Assembly: GCF_003955715.1 (NCBI RefSeq)
Contig: NZ_CP034463.1
Coordinates: 4,526,001-4,590,000, forward strand
Reading direction: 5' to 3'
Source: Streptomyces aquilus
GTDB lineage: Bacteria > Actinomycetota > Actinomycetes > Streptomycetales > Streptomycetaceae
Length of the DNA stretch: 64,000 nt
Shown: in pieces, positions 8,975 to 17,693 of the stretch
Layout of the letters: each line of letters begins with the position of its first letter
Position numbering within the stretch: position 1 is the stretch's first letter
Translations under genes and position numbers: made by a program
Notes under the pieces: model-generated
The model's database searches: none
The model's input: the letters and a program-made list of their open reading frames with translations, nothing else
Told to the model about the DNA's origin: nothing

Positions 8975-9109
8975 CTCAAATTTTAGAGGCCCGCCCACGG
9001 GAGTGATACGTGAGCTTGGCGACAGGGGGAAGGCTGCCCGACGAGGGGCGCCGTCACGCCCCGACTATGCTCGGGCAGCGCACCAACGCCGTCCACCCCT
9101 GGAGCACCC

Positions 9110-10453
9110 ATGGCCCTCAAGATCACCGTGATCGGCACCGGCTACCTCGGCGCCACGCACGCGGCGGCGATGGCCGAGCTCGGTTTCGAGGTGCTGGGCC
9201 TGGACGTCGTACCGGAGAAGATCGCCATGCTCCAGCGCGGCGAGGCCCCGATGTTCGAGCCCGGCCTGGACGAGCTGCTGCGCAAGCACGTCGCCGGGAT
9301 CGAGGGGTCCAGCGGGCGGCTGCGCTTCACCCAGGACTGGGCCGAGGTGGGTGCCTTCGGCGATGTCCACTTCCTGTGCATCAACACGCCGCAGAAGCAC
9401 GGCGAGTACGCCTGCGACATGTCGTACGTCGATTCCGCGATCGCCTCTCTGGCGCCGCACCTGACCGGGCCCGCGCTCGTCGTCGGCAAGTCCACCGTGC
9501 CCGTCGGCTCCGCCGACCGGCTGGCCCGTTACCTCGCGGACCACTCCCCCGCCGGGGCCGACGCCGAGCTGGCCTGGAACCCGGAGTTCCTGCGGGAGGG
9601 CTTCGCCGTGCAGGACACGCTGCACCCGGACCGGATCGTGGTCGGGGTGCGCAGCGAGCGGGCCGAGAAGCTGCTGCGCGAGGTGTACGCGACGCCGGTG
9701 GCGGAGGGCACGCCGTTCGTCGTCACCGACTTCCCCACCGCCGAGCTGGTGAAGACCTCGGCGAACTCCTTCCTCGCCACCAAGATCTCCTTCATCAACG
9801 CGATGGCGGAGATGTGCGAGGCCTCGGGCGGCGATGTCGCCAAGCTGGCGGAGGCGATCGGGTACGACGACCGGATCGGCCGGAAGTTCCTGCGGGCCGG
9901 CATCGGGTTCGGCGGCGGCTGTCTGCCCAAGGACATCCGCGCCTTCATGGCGCGCGCCGGTGAGCTGGGGGCCGACCAGGCGCTGACCTTCCTCCGGGAG
10001 ATCGACTCGATCAACATGCGCCAGCGCGGGCAGATGGTGGAGCTGGCGCGGGAGGCGCTGGGCGGCGGACCGTTCCTCGGCAAGCGGGTCGCGGTGCTCG
10101 GCGCCACCTTCAAGCCCGACACGGACGACGTCCGGGACTCGCCCGCGCTGAACGTGGCCGGGCAGATCCATCTCCAGGGCGGCCAGGTGACCGTCTACGA
10201 CCCGATGGGCATGGAGAACGCCCGCCGGGTCTTCCCGACCCTCGGCTACGCCGACACCGCCGTGGAGGCGGTCCGGGGCGCCGACGTCGTCCTGCATCTG
10301 ACGGAGTGGCGGGAGTTCCGCGAGCTGGACCCGGCGGCGCTCGGCGAGGCCGCGGCGGTGCGGCTGATCCTGGACGGGCGCAACAGCCTCGACCCGGTGC
10401 TGTGGCGGAAGGCCGGGTGGACGTACCGGGCGATGGGGCGGCCCACCGCCTGA
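9110..10453 (+). CDS. UDP-glucose/GDP-mannose 6-dehydrogenase family enzyme
   Basis: The 447-residue enzyme begins with the NAD-binding motif ITVIGTGYLGATHAA, has the central family features (EFLREGFAVQD, KTSANSFLATKISFIN) and the active-site cysteine in GIGFGGGCLPKD near residue 265. The C-terminal UDP-binding domain starts at KRVAVLGATFKPDTDDVRDS. It oxidises the sugar nucleotide C6 alcohol to a carboxylate in two NAD-dependent steps, supplying uronic acid donors for envelope polymers. This fits the LCP and glycosyltransferase genes upstream. UDP-glucose as substrate is the most common case but is not proven here. Confidence 0.92.
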   Translation: MALKITVIGTGYLGATHAAAMAELGFEVLGLDVVPEKIAMLQRGEAPMFEPGLDELLRKHVAGIEGSSGRLRFTQDWAEVGAFGDVHFLCINTPQKHGEYACDMSYVDSAIASLAPHLTGPALVVGKSTVPVGSADRLARYLADHSPAGADAELAWNPEFLREGFAVQDTLHPDRIVVGVRSERAEKLLREVYATPVAEGTPFVVTDFPTAELVKTSANSFLATKISFINAMAEMCEASGGDVAKLAEAIGYDDRIGRKFLRAGIGFGGGCLPKDIRAFMARAGELGADQALTFLREIDSINMRQRGQMVELAREALGGGPFLGKRVAVLGATFKPDTDDVRDSPALNVAGQIHLQGGQVTVYDPMGMENARRVFPTLGYADTAVEAVRGADVVLHLTEWREFRELDPAALGEAAAVRLILDGRNSLDPVLWRKAGWTYRAMGRPTA

Positions 10454-10470
10454 TCCCTGCCGGAGAAGGC

Positions 10471-10511
10471 GACGCCGGTTCGGCCGAGGCTCAGTCGGCC
10501 GAACCGGCGTC
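10471..10511 (+). terminator. Strong rho-independent-like terminator after the sugar dehydrogenase
   Basis: GACGCCGGTTCGGCCGA pairs perfectly over 17 bp with TCGGCCGAACCGGCGTC across a 7-nt loop and is followed by TTGTTG. Confidence 0.85.
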
Positions 10512-10535
10512 TTGTTGCATTCTGCACCACCGGCC

Positions 10536-10583
10536 TGTGCGGCATCCGGGTTGTGCGGCATCCGGGTTGTGCGGCATCCGGTG
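10536..10583. repeat. Three tandem copies of a 16-bp unit
   Basis: The unit TGTGCGGCATCCGGGT occurs at 10536, 10552 and 10568, the last copy ending in GGTG. It fills the short gap between the terminator and the convergent CGNR gene and may be a slippage-prone spacer. Confidence 0.8.
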
Positions 10584-10585
10584 AA

Positions 10586-11086
10586 CTACTTGGCCCGGTA
10601 GCGCCGCATCTTCGCGCGCGCCCCGCACACCTGCATCGAGCACCAGCGGCCGCGGCCGGCGGGGCTGCGGTCGTAGTACGCCCAGTGGCAGGTGGGGGCC
10701 TCGCAGGACTTGAGGCGCAGCCAGGTGCCCGCGATCAGGGCCTCGGCGACGGCCGCGGCGACACGGGCGGGCAGGCGTCCGGCGTCGGCGGGGGCGAGGG
10801 CGGCGGAGCCGTCGGTCGCGTCGACCGTCACGCGCAGGGGTGCCGCGGCCAGCAGCTCGCCGAGGGGCGTGACCTGAGCGTGCGCCGGATGGCCCGCGTG
10901 GGCCAGCAGTGCCGCCCGCAGCGACTCCCGCAGCTCGCGCGCCCCCGGCACCTCTTCCTCCGTGAGCCCGAAGCGCGCGCGGCCGTCCGCCGTGTCGAGG
11001 GCGTCGGCGCCCGACTCGATGTCCAGCGTGTTCACCAGCGACTCGACCAGCGCCAGGCTGCCCGGGGCGGCCGATCTCTCACTCAT
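10586..11086 (-). CDS. CGNR zinc-finger (ABATE-domain) regulator
   Basis: The 166-residue protein has the two-part layout of the CGNR family: an N-terminal ligand-binding-like ABATE region (residues ~5-110, including LVNTLDIESG, where LVNTXD is the hallmark) and a C-terminal zinc finger with Cys in LKSCEAPTCHW and WCSMQVCGARAKMRRYR. In this protein the usual CGNR core reads CGAR. These proteins are thought to be DNA-binding regulators. It is divergent from two VOC genes across a 60-bp array of GTTAC half-sites, its likely targets. Confidence 0.87.
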   Translation of the reverse strand: MSERSAAPGSLALVESLVNTLDIESGADALDTADGRARFGLTEEEVPGARELRESLRAALLAHAGHPAHAQVTPLGELLAAAPLRVTVDATDGSAALAPADAGRLPARVAAAVAEALIAGTWLRLKSCEAPTCHWAYYDRSPAGRGRWCSMQVCGARAKMRRYRAK

Positions 11087-11095
11087 GCTTGCGAC

Positions 11096-11157
11096 GTTAC
11101 CTCTTATGGGGGAGTATGCGGTAACCGCGTTACTCGTTGACCGCTCCTACAGGTAAC
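11096..11157. promoter_or_regulatory. Operator array of GTTAC/GTAAC half-sites
   Basis: Half-sites lie at 11096-11100 (GTTAC), 11121-11125 (GTAAC), 11129-11133 (GTTAC) and 11153-11157 (GTAAC). They form two inverted repeats of about 30 bp and 29 bp, and the middle two form a perfect 13-bp palindrome GTAACcgcGTTAC. The array fills the space between the divergent CGNR regulator and the VOC pair. Confidence 0.7.
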
Positions 11158-11170
11158 ACCGGAGGAAGTC

Positions 11171-11533
11171 ATGGCTCTCGCCAAGCTGGGCGTCGTCGTC
11201 CTGGACTGTCCCGACCCCCGCGCACTGGCCGGTTTCTACGCCGAGGTGCTGGGCGGCACGGTGGAGGGGGACGGGGAGTGGGTGGACGTGAAGGTGCCCG
11301 GCGGACCGTCGCTGGCGTTCCAGGCCGCGCCCGGGTTCGTGGCTCCGCAGTGGCCGCGCGCCGACCACAACTCCCAGCAGTTCCATCTGGACCTGACCGT
11401 CGAGGACATGGACGCCGCCGAGAAGGAGGTCCTGGCGCTCGGCGCCACGGCCCTGGACGCGGCCGACCGCACCCGCACCTGGCGTGTGTACGCCGATCCG
11501 GCGGGGCACCCGTTCTGCCTGTGTGCCTGCTGA
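11171..11533 (+). CDS. VOC-superfamily (glyoxalase/bleomycin-resistance fold) protein
   Basis: This 120-residue single-module VOC protein has LGVVVLDCPDPRALAGFYAEVLGG at its start and ends with VYADPAGHPFCLC, typical of the beta-alpha-beta-beta-beta fold. Metal-ligand candidates are the histidine in QQFHLDLTV and late acidic residues. Members bind or modify small molecules, and substrate prediction is not possible. GGAGG lies close upstream of the ATG. It is followed 16 bp later by a paralogue, so the pair arose by tandem duplication and is probably one operon controlled by the CGNR protein. Confidence 0.85.
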   Translation: MALAKLGVVVLDCPDPRALAGFYAEVLGGTVEGDGEWVDVKVPGGPSLAFQAAPGFVAPQWPRADHNSQQFHLDLTVEDMDAAEKEVLALGATALDAADRTRTWRVYADPAGHPFCLCAC

Positions 11534-11549
11534 GCCGGGAGGTATCCCC

Positions 11550-11957
11550 ATGACCGCCGTGACCCGCTTCCGTTCCGTCGTCCTCGACTGCCCCGACGCC
11601 CGGGCGCTCGCCCGGTTCTACGCCGGGGTGGTGGGCGGCACTCCGCAGGACGACGATCCCGAGTGGGTGGTGCTCGACGTGCCGGGCGGCCCCCGGCTCT
11701 GCTTCCAGCGGGCCGAGGGGTACACGCCGCCGGAGTGGCCGCGCGCGGACCGCAACTCGCAGCAGTTCCACCTCGACTTCGACGCGGGGTCGACGTGGGA
11801 GGAGGTCGAGGAGGCGGAGAAGAAGGTGCTGGCGCTCGGTGCGCGGCCGCTGCACGCGGCGGACAAGGAGGACTTCCGGGTGTACGCCGATCCGGCGGGG
11901 CATCCGTTCTGCCTCTGCCGGATCGACCCGCACCGGCGGCTACCCGTCCAGGTCTGA
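11550..11957 (+). CDS. VOC-superfamily protein, tandem paralogue
   Basis: The 135-residue product shares its neighbour's plan (VVLDCPDARALARFYAGVVGG, PPEWPRADRNSQQFHLDFD, VYADPAGHPFCLC). A Trp-Glu-Glu insertion in the middle makes it slightly longer. GGGAGG at 11537-11542 fixes the ATG at 11550, and extensions upstream would run through the preceding gene. Its last 18 bp overlap the convergent M19 homologue. Confidence 0.85.
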   Translation: MTAVTRFRSVVLDCPDARALARFYAGVVGGTPQDDDPEWVVLDVPGGPRLCFQRAEGYTPPEWPRADRNSQQFHLDFDAGSTWEEVEEAEKKVLALGARPLHAADKEDFRVYADPAGHPFCLCRIDPHRRLPVQV

Positions 11958-13070
11958 GATCTTCGCCGTCGACGGCTCGCGCCGCTCCCGGGCGGCGCGG
12001 GCCGTGAAGTCCGCGCTGCGCAGGACGCGTTGGACGTTGCCCCAGGTCAGCAGGGCGATGTCGGACTCGGACCAGTCGCGGCGCAGGAGTTCGGCGACGA
12101 GGTGGGGGTAGCAGGAGGCGTCGGCGAGGTCCTGCGGATGGGCGGTGCCGGCGTCGTAGGTACCGGACAGGCCGACGCACTCAGGACCGGCGACCGCGCG
12201 GACGTGGTCCAGGTGGTCGGCCACGTCCCGCACGTTCGGGCCGGTCTGCTCGGCGGTGAGCGGCACCATGCACAGGCCCTTGGCGGCGCCCAGCTCGGCG
12301 AGCAGGTCGTCGGGGAGGTTGGCGGGGTGGGGGCGCAGCGCGCGGGCGGCGGAGCGGGTGCACAGCAGCGGCGCCTTGGAGACGGCGAGCGCCCGGCGGA
12401 CGGTGTCGGCGGAGGCGCCGGAGAGGTCGGCGAGGACGCCGAGCCGGTTCATCTCGCGCAGCACCTCCTCGCCGAACCGGGTGAGTCCCGCCTCGCTCGC
12501 CCAGGAGGCGCCGGACAGGGTGAGGGCGCGCAGGCCGAGGGCGTGCAGCGAGCGCAGGATGCCGAGGGAGTCACCGAGGGCGGCGGCACCGGCGGGGCCG
12601 AGCAGGACGGCGACGCGGCCGCAGTGCCGTACGTCGGCCGTCTCGCCGGCGGTGTGGGCGAGCCGGAGACCCTCCGGGTGCGCCCCCACGACCGTCTTGA
12701 CCAGGTCCAGTTGCTCCAGGGTGGCGCCGACGGCACGGTCACCGCCGATGCTCTCGGGCAGGTGCAGTGACCAGAACAGGGCGCCCACGTGGCCCTCGCG
12801 CAGCCGGGGCACGTCCGTGTCGACGGAGCTCTCGCCGAGTTCGAGGTCGAACCAGGACAGGTGCCGCAGGGCCCAGGGCAGTCCGCTGTAGCCGTCGGCG
12901 ACGGGATGCGCGGCGAGGATGGCGTGCGCCCGCTCCAGGGGCTCGGTGTCCGGGTCGGAGACGGGCGTGTAGGACTGCGCCGCCTCCACCGTCTCCGCGA
13001 ACGGGTCGGGCAGCTCGTCGAGCGCGCCGACCTCGGTCGTCGTGTGCAGTTCGTCCTGGAGATCTGCCAT
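11940..13070 (-). CDS. M19 dipeptidase homologue with all metal ligands lost (pseudo-peptidase)
   Basis: The 376-residue protein aligns along its whole length with the M19 membrane-dipeptidase homologue at 14690-15877, but the residues that bind the zinc pair are replaced. The HxD motif (DGHNDLPW in the paralogue) reads DGYSGLPW, the bridging Glu of GAEGGH is GPAGAA, the His of VDLSHV is ADLSGA, the His of FSHSSSRAV is CTRSAARAL, and GGDYDGT becomes SGTYDAGT. The frame is intact and codon use is normal, so it is not a decaying gene. I infer a binding, scaffold or regulatory role rather than hydrolysis. Its 3' end overlaps the second VOC gene. Confidence 0.85.
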   Translation of the reverse strand: MADLQDELHTTTEVGALDELPDPFAETVEAAQSYTPVSDPDTEPLERAHAILAAHPVADGYSGLPWALRHLSWFDLELGESSVDTDVPRLREGHVGALFWSLHLPESIGGDRAVGATLEQLDLVKTVVGAHPEGLRLAHTAGETADVRHCGRVAVLLGPAGAAALGDSLGILRSLHALGLRALTLSGASWASEAGLTRFGEEVLREMNRLGVLADLSGASADTVRRALAVSKAPLLCTRSAARALRPHPANLPDDLLAELGAAKGLCMVPLTAEQTGPNVRDVADHLDHVRAVAGPECVGLSGTYDAGTAHPQDLADASCYPHLVAELLRRDWSESDIALLTWGNVQRVLRSADFTARAARERREPSTAKISDLDG

Positions 13071-13179
13071 GGCGGGCTCCGTACGTCGTGGTCGGCGACA
13101 TGATCAGCAGTACGGTCACCGTCGCACGGGGCGCGGGGGGCTTCCTGGTGGGTGGGGCGTTCGGCGTACTGGCCGTGTC

Positions 13180-13539
13180 CTAGCCGGCCTCCGCGGCCTG
13201 GATGACCTCGTCGAGCGTGTCGCGGGAGCGGACCAGGTCGGCGATCATGCGGTCGATGCGGTCGCGTTCGGCGGTGAGGTCGGCGACGAGGCGTGGGGTG
13301 GCGACGGTGGAGGGGCCGCCGTCCTGGTCCCGCATGCAGGGGAGCAGCTGGCGGATCTTCTCGCTGTGCAGGCCGGCCGCGTACAGCTCCTGGATCCTGA
13401 TGACGCGGTCCACGGCCGCCTCGGGATAGTCCCGGTGGCCGCCCGGGGTGCGGTCGGCGGCGAGCAGGCCCTGGGCCTCGTAGTAGCGCAGCGAGCGCTC
13501 GCTGACGCCGGTGTGCCGGGCGAGTTCACCGATCCGCAT
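13180..13539 (-). CDS. MerR-family transcriptional regulator
   Basis: The 119-residue protein has the MerR winged-helix start (MRIGELARHTGVSERSLRYYEAQGLL) and a dimerising coiled helix (LTAERDRIDRMIADLVRSRD). It has no clear C-terminal cysteine metal site apart from one Cys in LLPCMRDQ. It is divergent from an ene-reductase gene, with an inverted repeat between them. Such regulators remodel promoters with long spacers. An electrophile or redox ligand is a reasonable guess from the neighbour. Confidence 0.9.
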   Translation of the reverse strand: MRIGELARHTGVSERSLRYYEAQGLLAADRTPGGHRDYPEAAVDRVIRIQELYAAGLHSEKIRQLLPCMRDQDGGPSTVATPRLVADLTAERDRIDRMIADLVRSRDTLDEVIQAAEAG

Positions 13540-13561
13540 CTGTGTCGCACCCCTCCGACGG

Positions 13562-13588
13562 ACTTGAATCTGACATCAGTGTCAAGTT
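13562..13588. promoter_or_regulatory. MerR operator / divergent promoter
   Basis: Between the divergent MerR and ene-reductase genes, the outer arms ACTTGA (13562-13567) and TCAAGT (13583-13588) enclose a perfect inner repeat TGACA-tcag-TGTCA (13571-13584). TTGACA reads on the minus strand and TTGAAT on the plus, which resembles -35 elements embedded in the operator, as is usual for MerR targets. Confidence 0.7.
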
Positions 13589-13601
13589 CTACCGTCCCGG
13601 C

Positions 13602-14741
13602 ATGACGCATACAACGGACTTCCTCGCCCCGGCCCGCCTCGGCCGCCTCGCCCTCCCCCACCACCTGGTGATGGCCCCGCTGACCCGCAACCGCGCGGAG
13701 GCCGACGGCACCCCGACCGACCTCATGGTCACCCACTACGCCCAGCGCGCCTCCGCCGGTCTGATCATCGGCGAGGCGGCGACACCCAACGCGGTCGGGC
13801 AGACGTACCCGAACATCACCGCGATCCACACCGACCGGCACGTGGCGGGCTGGCGGCGGGTGACCGACGCCGTACGGGCGGCGGGCGGGCGGATGTTCCT
13901 CCAGCTCCAGCACGGCGGGCGGGTCAGCCACCCGGAGACCACCGGGCTGCACCCCGTCGCCCCCTCCCCCGTCCCGCTCCCGGAGACGATCTTCACCTCG
14001 CGTGGGCACCGGCCGGCCGTCGTCCCACGGGAGATGAGCCTCGACGACATCCGCGCCACCGCCGCCGACTTCGCCGCGGCCGCGCGCCGGGCCGTCGAGG
14101 CGGGGTTCGAGGGGGTGGAGGTGCACTCGGCCAACGGGCATCTGCTGCACCAGTTCCTGGCGGCCAACACCAACCGCAGGACGGACGCGTACGGCGGCCC
14201 CGTGGAGCGCAGGGTGCGGTTCACCGTCGAGGTCACCGAGGCGGTCGCGGACGCGATCGGCGCCGACCGGGTGGGCGTACGGGTCTCCCCCGGCGGCACG
14301 GTCAACGGCATCGTCGAGGACGACACCGACACCCTCTACCCGGCGCTGGTGGCCCGCCTGAAGGACCTCGGTCTCGCCTATCTGCACCTGGTGCACGCCG
14401 ACCCGGCGACCGACTGGTACCGCCGCATCCGCGCCGACTGGCCCGGCACCCTGATCGGCAACCCGGTGCTGACCGACCTCGGCACCGAGGCGGTCACCCG
14501 GGCCGCGCGGGACATGCTGGCCGCGGGCGCCGACCTGGTGGCCCTGGGGCGGCCGTTCCTCGCCAACCCCGACCTGGTGGACCGGCTGCGGCTCGGGGCG
14601 CCCCTGAACCCCGTACGGGACCGGTACCTGATGTACGTGGGCGGGGCGGCCGGCTACACCGACTACCCCGCCCTGCACGAAACCGGCGCTCAGCCGTCCA
14701 GCGACTCGATCGTCGCGTTGGACGGGCCGCGCGTCGCCTGA
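13602..14741 (+). CDS. Old-yellow-enzyme type ene-reductase (NADH:flavin oxidoreductase)
   Basis: The 379-residue FMN enzyme shows the OYE layout: [17 protein letters not shown] near the N terminus, [32 protein letters not shown] with the substrate His-Ser-Ala-Asn pair, and [12 protein letters not shown] for phosphate binding near the C terminus. Members reduce activated C=C bonds of enones, nitroesters or similar electrophiles with NAD(P)H. The ATG at 13602 is right after the MerR operator, so the leader is short. An upstream start would run through the operator. Its last 52 bp overlap the convergent dipeptidase gene. Confidence 0.92.
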   Translation: MTHTTDFLAPARLGRLALPHHLVMAPLTRNRAEADGTPTDLMVTHYAQRASAGLIIGEAATPNAVGQTYPNITAIHTDRHVAGWRRVTDAVRAAGGRMFLQLQHGGRVSHPETTGLHPVAPSPVPLPETIFTSRGHRPAVVPREMSLDDIRATAADFAAAARRAVEAGFEGVEVHSANGHLLHQFLAANTNRRTDAYGGPVERRVRFTVEVTEAVADAIGADRVGVRVSPGGTVNGIVEDDTDTLYPALVARLKDLGLAYLHLVHADPATDWYRRIRADWPGTLIGNPVLTDLGTEAVTRAARDMLAAGADLVALGRPFLANPDLVDRLRLGAPLNPVRDRYLMYVGGAAGYTDYPALHETGAQPSSDSIVALDGPRVA

Positions 14742-15877
14742 AGGTCCCGGGCCACGTCCTCCGCCGCGCCCAGCACCCGCACCGAGTTCTGCCAGGTCAG
14801 CTTGGCCAGGTCCGCCTTGGACCAGCCGCGGTCGAGGAGTTCCGCGATCAGGTTCGGGTAGCCCGACACGTCGTCCAGGCCGTCCGGGGTGAACGCCGTG
14901 CCGTCGTAGTCGCCGCCGATGCCGAGGTGGTCGACGCCGGCGACCTCGCGCATGTGGTCGAGGTGGTCGGCGACGGTCGCGGCCGTGGCGACCGGGCGCG
15001 GGTGCCGCTCCTCGAAGGCGCGGTGCACCTTCATCGCCTCGGGGGTGGTGTCCAGGTGGTGCAAGCCGTGCTCGCGCATGTTCTCGTCGGCCGCCGCCGT
15101 CCAGTCCACGGCCGCCTGGAGGACGAACTTCGGCACGAACGTCACCATCGCGACCCCGCCGTTGGCGGGCAGGCGCTCCAGGACGTCGTCGGGGATGTTG
15201 CGCGGATGGTCGCAGACCGCCCGGGACGAGGAGTGCGAGAAGATCACCGGCGCCAGGCTGGCGTCCAGCGCGTCCCGCATGGTCGTCGCCGCCACGTGGG
15301 AGAGGTCGACGAGCATGCCCTCGCGGTTCATCTCCGCCACGACCGCCCGCCCGAAGGCCGTGAGGCCGCCGGCGTTCGGCTCGTCCGTCGCCGAGTCCGC
15401 CCAGTCGTTGTTGTAGTTGTGGGTGAGGGTCATGTAGCGGACACCGAGCGCGTACAACGCGCGTAGCGTCGCGAGCGAGTTGGCGATCGAGTGGCCGCCC
15501 TCGGCCCCCATCAGGGAGGCGATACGGCCCTCCGACCGCGCCGCCTCCATGTCCGCCGCGGTCAGCGCGGCCCGCAGGTCGGCCGGGTGCCGGTCGATCA
15601 ACTGCCGTACGCAGTCGATCTGTTCCAGCGTCATCGGCACCGCGTCGGGCAGGTCCGCGCGGACGTACACCGACCAGTACTGCGCCCCGACCCCGCCGGC
15701 CCGCAGCCGGACGAGGTCGGTGTGCAGATGGGCGCTCTGGTCGGTGGCGATGTCACGGGCGTCGAGGTCGTAGCGGACCTGTTCGCGCAGCGCCCAGGGC
15801 AGGTCGTTGTGGCCGTCGACGACCGGGAACTCGGCGAGGAGTTCCCGGGCGGCCCCCAGCGAGGACATGGCCGTCAC
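14690..15877 (-). CDS. M19-family membrane-dipeptidase homologue (renal dipeptidase type)
   Basis: The 395-residue protein keeps all M19 metal ligands: HxD in [10 protein letters not shown], Glu in LMGAEGGH, His in LVDLSHV and FSHSSSRAV, and Asp in IGGDYDGT. These enzymes cleave dipeptides, including some with a D-residue at the second position. A close S. coelicolor homologue next to purE (Sco3058) has, as I recall, been characterised as the nearest bacterial relative of human renal dipeptidase. The GTG start at 15877 overlaps the purE stop as GTGA, indicating translational coupling. An ATG three codons in is an alternative. It is the last gene of a purK-purE operon. Confidence 0.92.
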   Translation of the reverse strand: MTAMSSLGAARELLAEFPVVDGHNDLPWALREQVRYDLDARDIATDQSAHLHTDLVRLRAGGVGAQYWSVYVRADLPDAVPMTLEQIDCVRQLIDRHPADLRAALTAADMEAARSEGRIASLMGAEGGHSIANSLATLRALYALGVRYMTLTHNYNNDWADSATDEPNAGGLTAFGRAVVAEMNREGMLVDLSHVAATTMRDALDASLAPVIFSHSSSRAVCDHPRNIPDDVLERLPANGGVAMVTFVPKFVLQAAVDWTAAADENMREHGLHHLDTTPEAMKVHRAFEERHPRPVATAATVADHLDHMREVAGVDHLGIGGDYDGTAFTPDGLDDVSGYPNLIAELLDRGWSKADLAKLTWQNSVRVLGAAEDVARDLQATRGPSNATIESLDG

Positions 15878-16404
15878 TTCCCTGAACCGAAGCCGAAGCC
15901 GCCGCCGGCCCCCTCGACCTTGGCGCGCAGCCGCTTGCCCTTCTCCGTGGCCTGGTCGCCCAGCTCCTGCTGGAACTCCTTCATGCGGCCGAGGAGTTCC
16001 TCGTCGGAGGTGGCGAGGATGCGGGCCGCGAGCAGCCCGGCGTTGCGGGCGCCGGCCACGGAGACGGTCGCGACGGGCACGCCGGCCGGCATCTGCACGA
16101 TCGACAGCAGGGAGTCCATGCCGTCGAGGTACTTCAGCGGCACGGGCACGCCGATGACCGGCAGCGGGGTGACGGAGGCGAGCATGCCGGGGAGGTGGGC
16201 GGCGCCGCCCGCACCCGCGATGATCACCTTGATGCCGCGCCCGGCCGCCTCCTCGCCGTACGCGATCATCTCGCGCGGCATGCGGTGGGCGGAGACGACG
16301 TCGACCTCGTACTCGATCTCGAACTCGTCGAGGGCCTGGGCGGCGGCCTCCATGACGGGCCAGTCGCTGTCCGACCCCATGACGATGCCTACGACAGGGC
16401 TCAT
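15874..16404 (-). CDS. purE: N5-carboxyaminoimidazole ribonucleotide mutase
   Basis: The 176-residue PurE carries the family signature [13 protein letters not shown] at the N terminus, SAHRMPREM and [14 protein letters not shown]. It rearranges N5-CAIR to CAIR in purine synthesis. The C terminus is extended by a Gly-rich tail ([13 protein letters not shown]). The ATG overlaps the purK stop by 4 bp (ATGA), and its own stop overlaps the dipeptidase start, so three genes are read as a coupled unit. Confidence 0.96.
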   Translation of the reverse strand: MSPVVGIVMGSDSDWPVMEAAAQALDEFEIEYEVDVVSAHRMPREMIAYGEEAAGRGIKVIIAGAGGAAHLPGMLASVTPLPVIGVPVPLKYLDGMDSLLSIVQMPAGVPVATVSVAGARNAGLLAARILATSDEELLGRMKEFQQELGDQATEKGKRLRAKVEGAGGGFGFGSGK

Positions 16405-17540
16405 TCGGTGATGGTGCCTCTCAGGTAACCGGCAGCGTGACGTGCGCGCTCCAGCACGTCGTCCAGGTCGTCGCCGTAGGTGTTGACGTGGCCGACCTTG
16501 CGGCCGGGCTTCACGTCCTTGCCGTACATGTGGATCTTGAGCTGGGGGTCGCGGGCCATGCAGTGCAGGTACGCGGAGTACATGTCCGGGTAGTCGCCGC
16601 CGAGGACGTTGACCATGACCGTCCACGGAGCGCGCGGGCGCGGGTCGCCGAGCGGCAGGTCGAGGACGGCCCGGACGTGGTTGGCGAACTGGCTGGTGAT
16701 CGCGCCGTCCATGGACCAGTGGCCGCTGTTGTGCGGGCGCATCGCCAGCTCGTTGACGAGGATGCGGCCGTCGCGGGTCTGGAACAGCTCGACGGCGAGG
16801 TGGCCGACGACGCCCAGTTCCTTGGCGATGGTCAGCGCCATCTCCTCGGCCTCCAGCGCGAGCGCCGGGTCCAGGTCGGGGGCCGGGGCGATCACGGTGT
16901 CGCAGACGCCGTTGACCTGCTGGGACTCCACCACCGGGTAGGCGACGGCCTGGCCGTGCGGGGAGCGGACGACGTTGGCGGCGAGCTCGCGGACGTAGTC
17001 GACCTTCTCCTCGGCGAGGACGGGCACACCGGCCCGGAAGGGGTCCTCGGCCTCCTCGGCGGAGTCGACGACCCACACGCCCTTGCCGTCGTAGCCGCCG
17101 CGGACGGTCTTCAACACGACCGGGAAGCCGTCGCCCTCCTCGGCGAACGCCACCACGTCCGCCGGGTCGCTCACGATCCGGTGCCGTGGGCACGGCACCC
17201 CGATCGCGTCGAGCCGCGCCCGCATCACGCCCTTGTCCTGGGCGTGCACGAGAGCGTCCGGACCGGGGCGCACGGGGATGCCGTCCGCCTCCAGAGCCCG
17301 GAGGTGCTCGGTGGGTACGTGTTCGTGATCGAAGGTGATCACATCGCAGCCCCTCGCGAACGCGCGCAGCGTGTCGAGATCGCGATAGTCGCCGATGACG
17401 ACATCGCTCACGACCTGCGCCGCCGAGTCCTGAGGGGTGTCACTGAGGAGCTTGAACCTGATGCCGAGCGGGATGCCTGCCTCGTGTGTCATACGAGCGA
17501 GCTGGCCCCCGCCGACCATGCCGACTACCGGGAACGTCAC
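16401..17540 (-). CDS. purK: N5-carboxyaminoimidazole ribonucleotide synthase
   Basis: The 379-residue ATP-grasp enzyme begins [18 protein letters not shown] and contains [28 protein letters not shown] and [18 protein letters not shown], all conserved in PurK. It carboxylates AIR with ATP and bicarbonate, feeding purE immediately downstream. It is the first gene of the purK-purE-dipeptidase operon. The promoter must lie in the 150-bp gap to the divergent GtrA gene. Confidence 0.96.
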   Translation of the reverse strand: MTFPVVGMVGGGQLARMTHEAGIPLGIRFKLLSDTPQDSAAQVVSDVVIGDYRDLDTLRAFARGCDVITFDHEHVPTEHLRALEADGIPVRPGPDALVHAQDKGVMRARLDAIGVPCPRHRIVSDPADVVAFAEEGDGFPVVLKTVRGGYDGKGVWVVDSAEEAEDPFRAGVPVLAEEKVDYVRELAANVVRSPHGQAVAYPVVESQQVNGVCDTVIAPAPDLDPALALEAEEMALTIAKELGVVGHLAVELFQTRDGRILVNELAMRPHNSGHWSMDGAITSQFANHVRAVLDLPLGDPRPRAPWTVMVNVLGGDYPDMYSAYLHCMARDPQLKIHMYGKDVKPGRKVGHVNTYGDDLDDVLERARHAAGYLRGTITE

Positions 17541-17693
17541 GCTCCTAGGGTATCGGCCACGCCACGGCGGCCGGATTGCGCTCCTCCTCCGCCCGCTTTG
17601 TGCCTGCTTTCCGCCCGCTTTCCCCCGCTCATACCAGCTTCTTTACGGCCGTGTACGTCCGCGCGCAGGCAACCGGCAGGGGGGATGGTTAGC

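Noticed and set aside
13101..13183. A 27-codon frame (MISSTVTVARGAGGFLVGG...) with a membrane-like composition between the M19 homologue and MerR
   Set aside because: No ribosome site, very short, no known relative, and it lies in a gap just upstream of a real gene.
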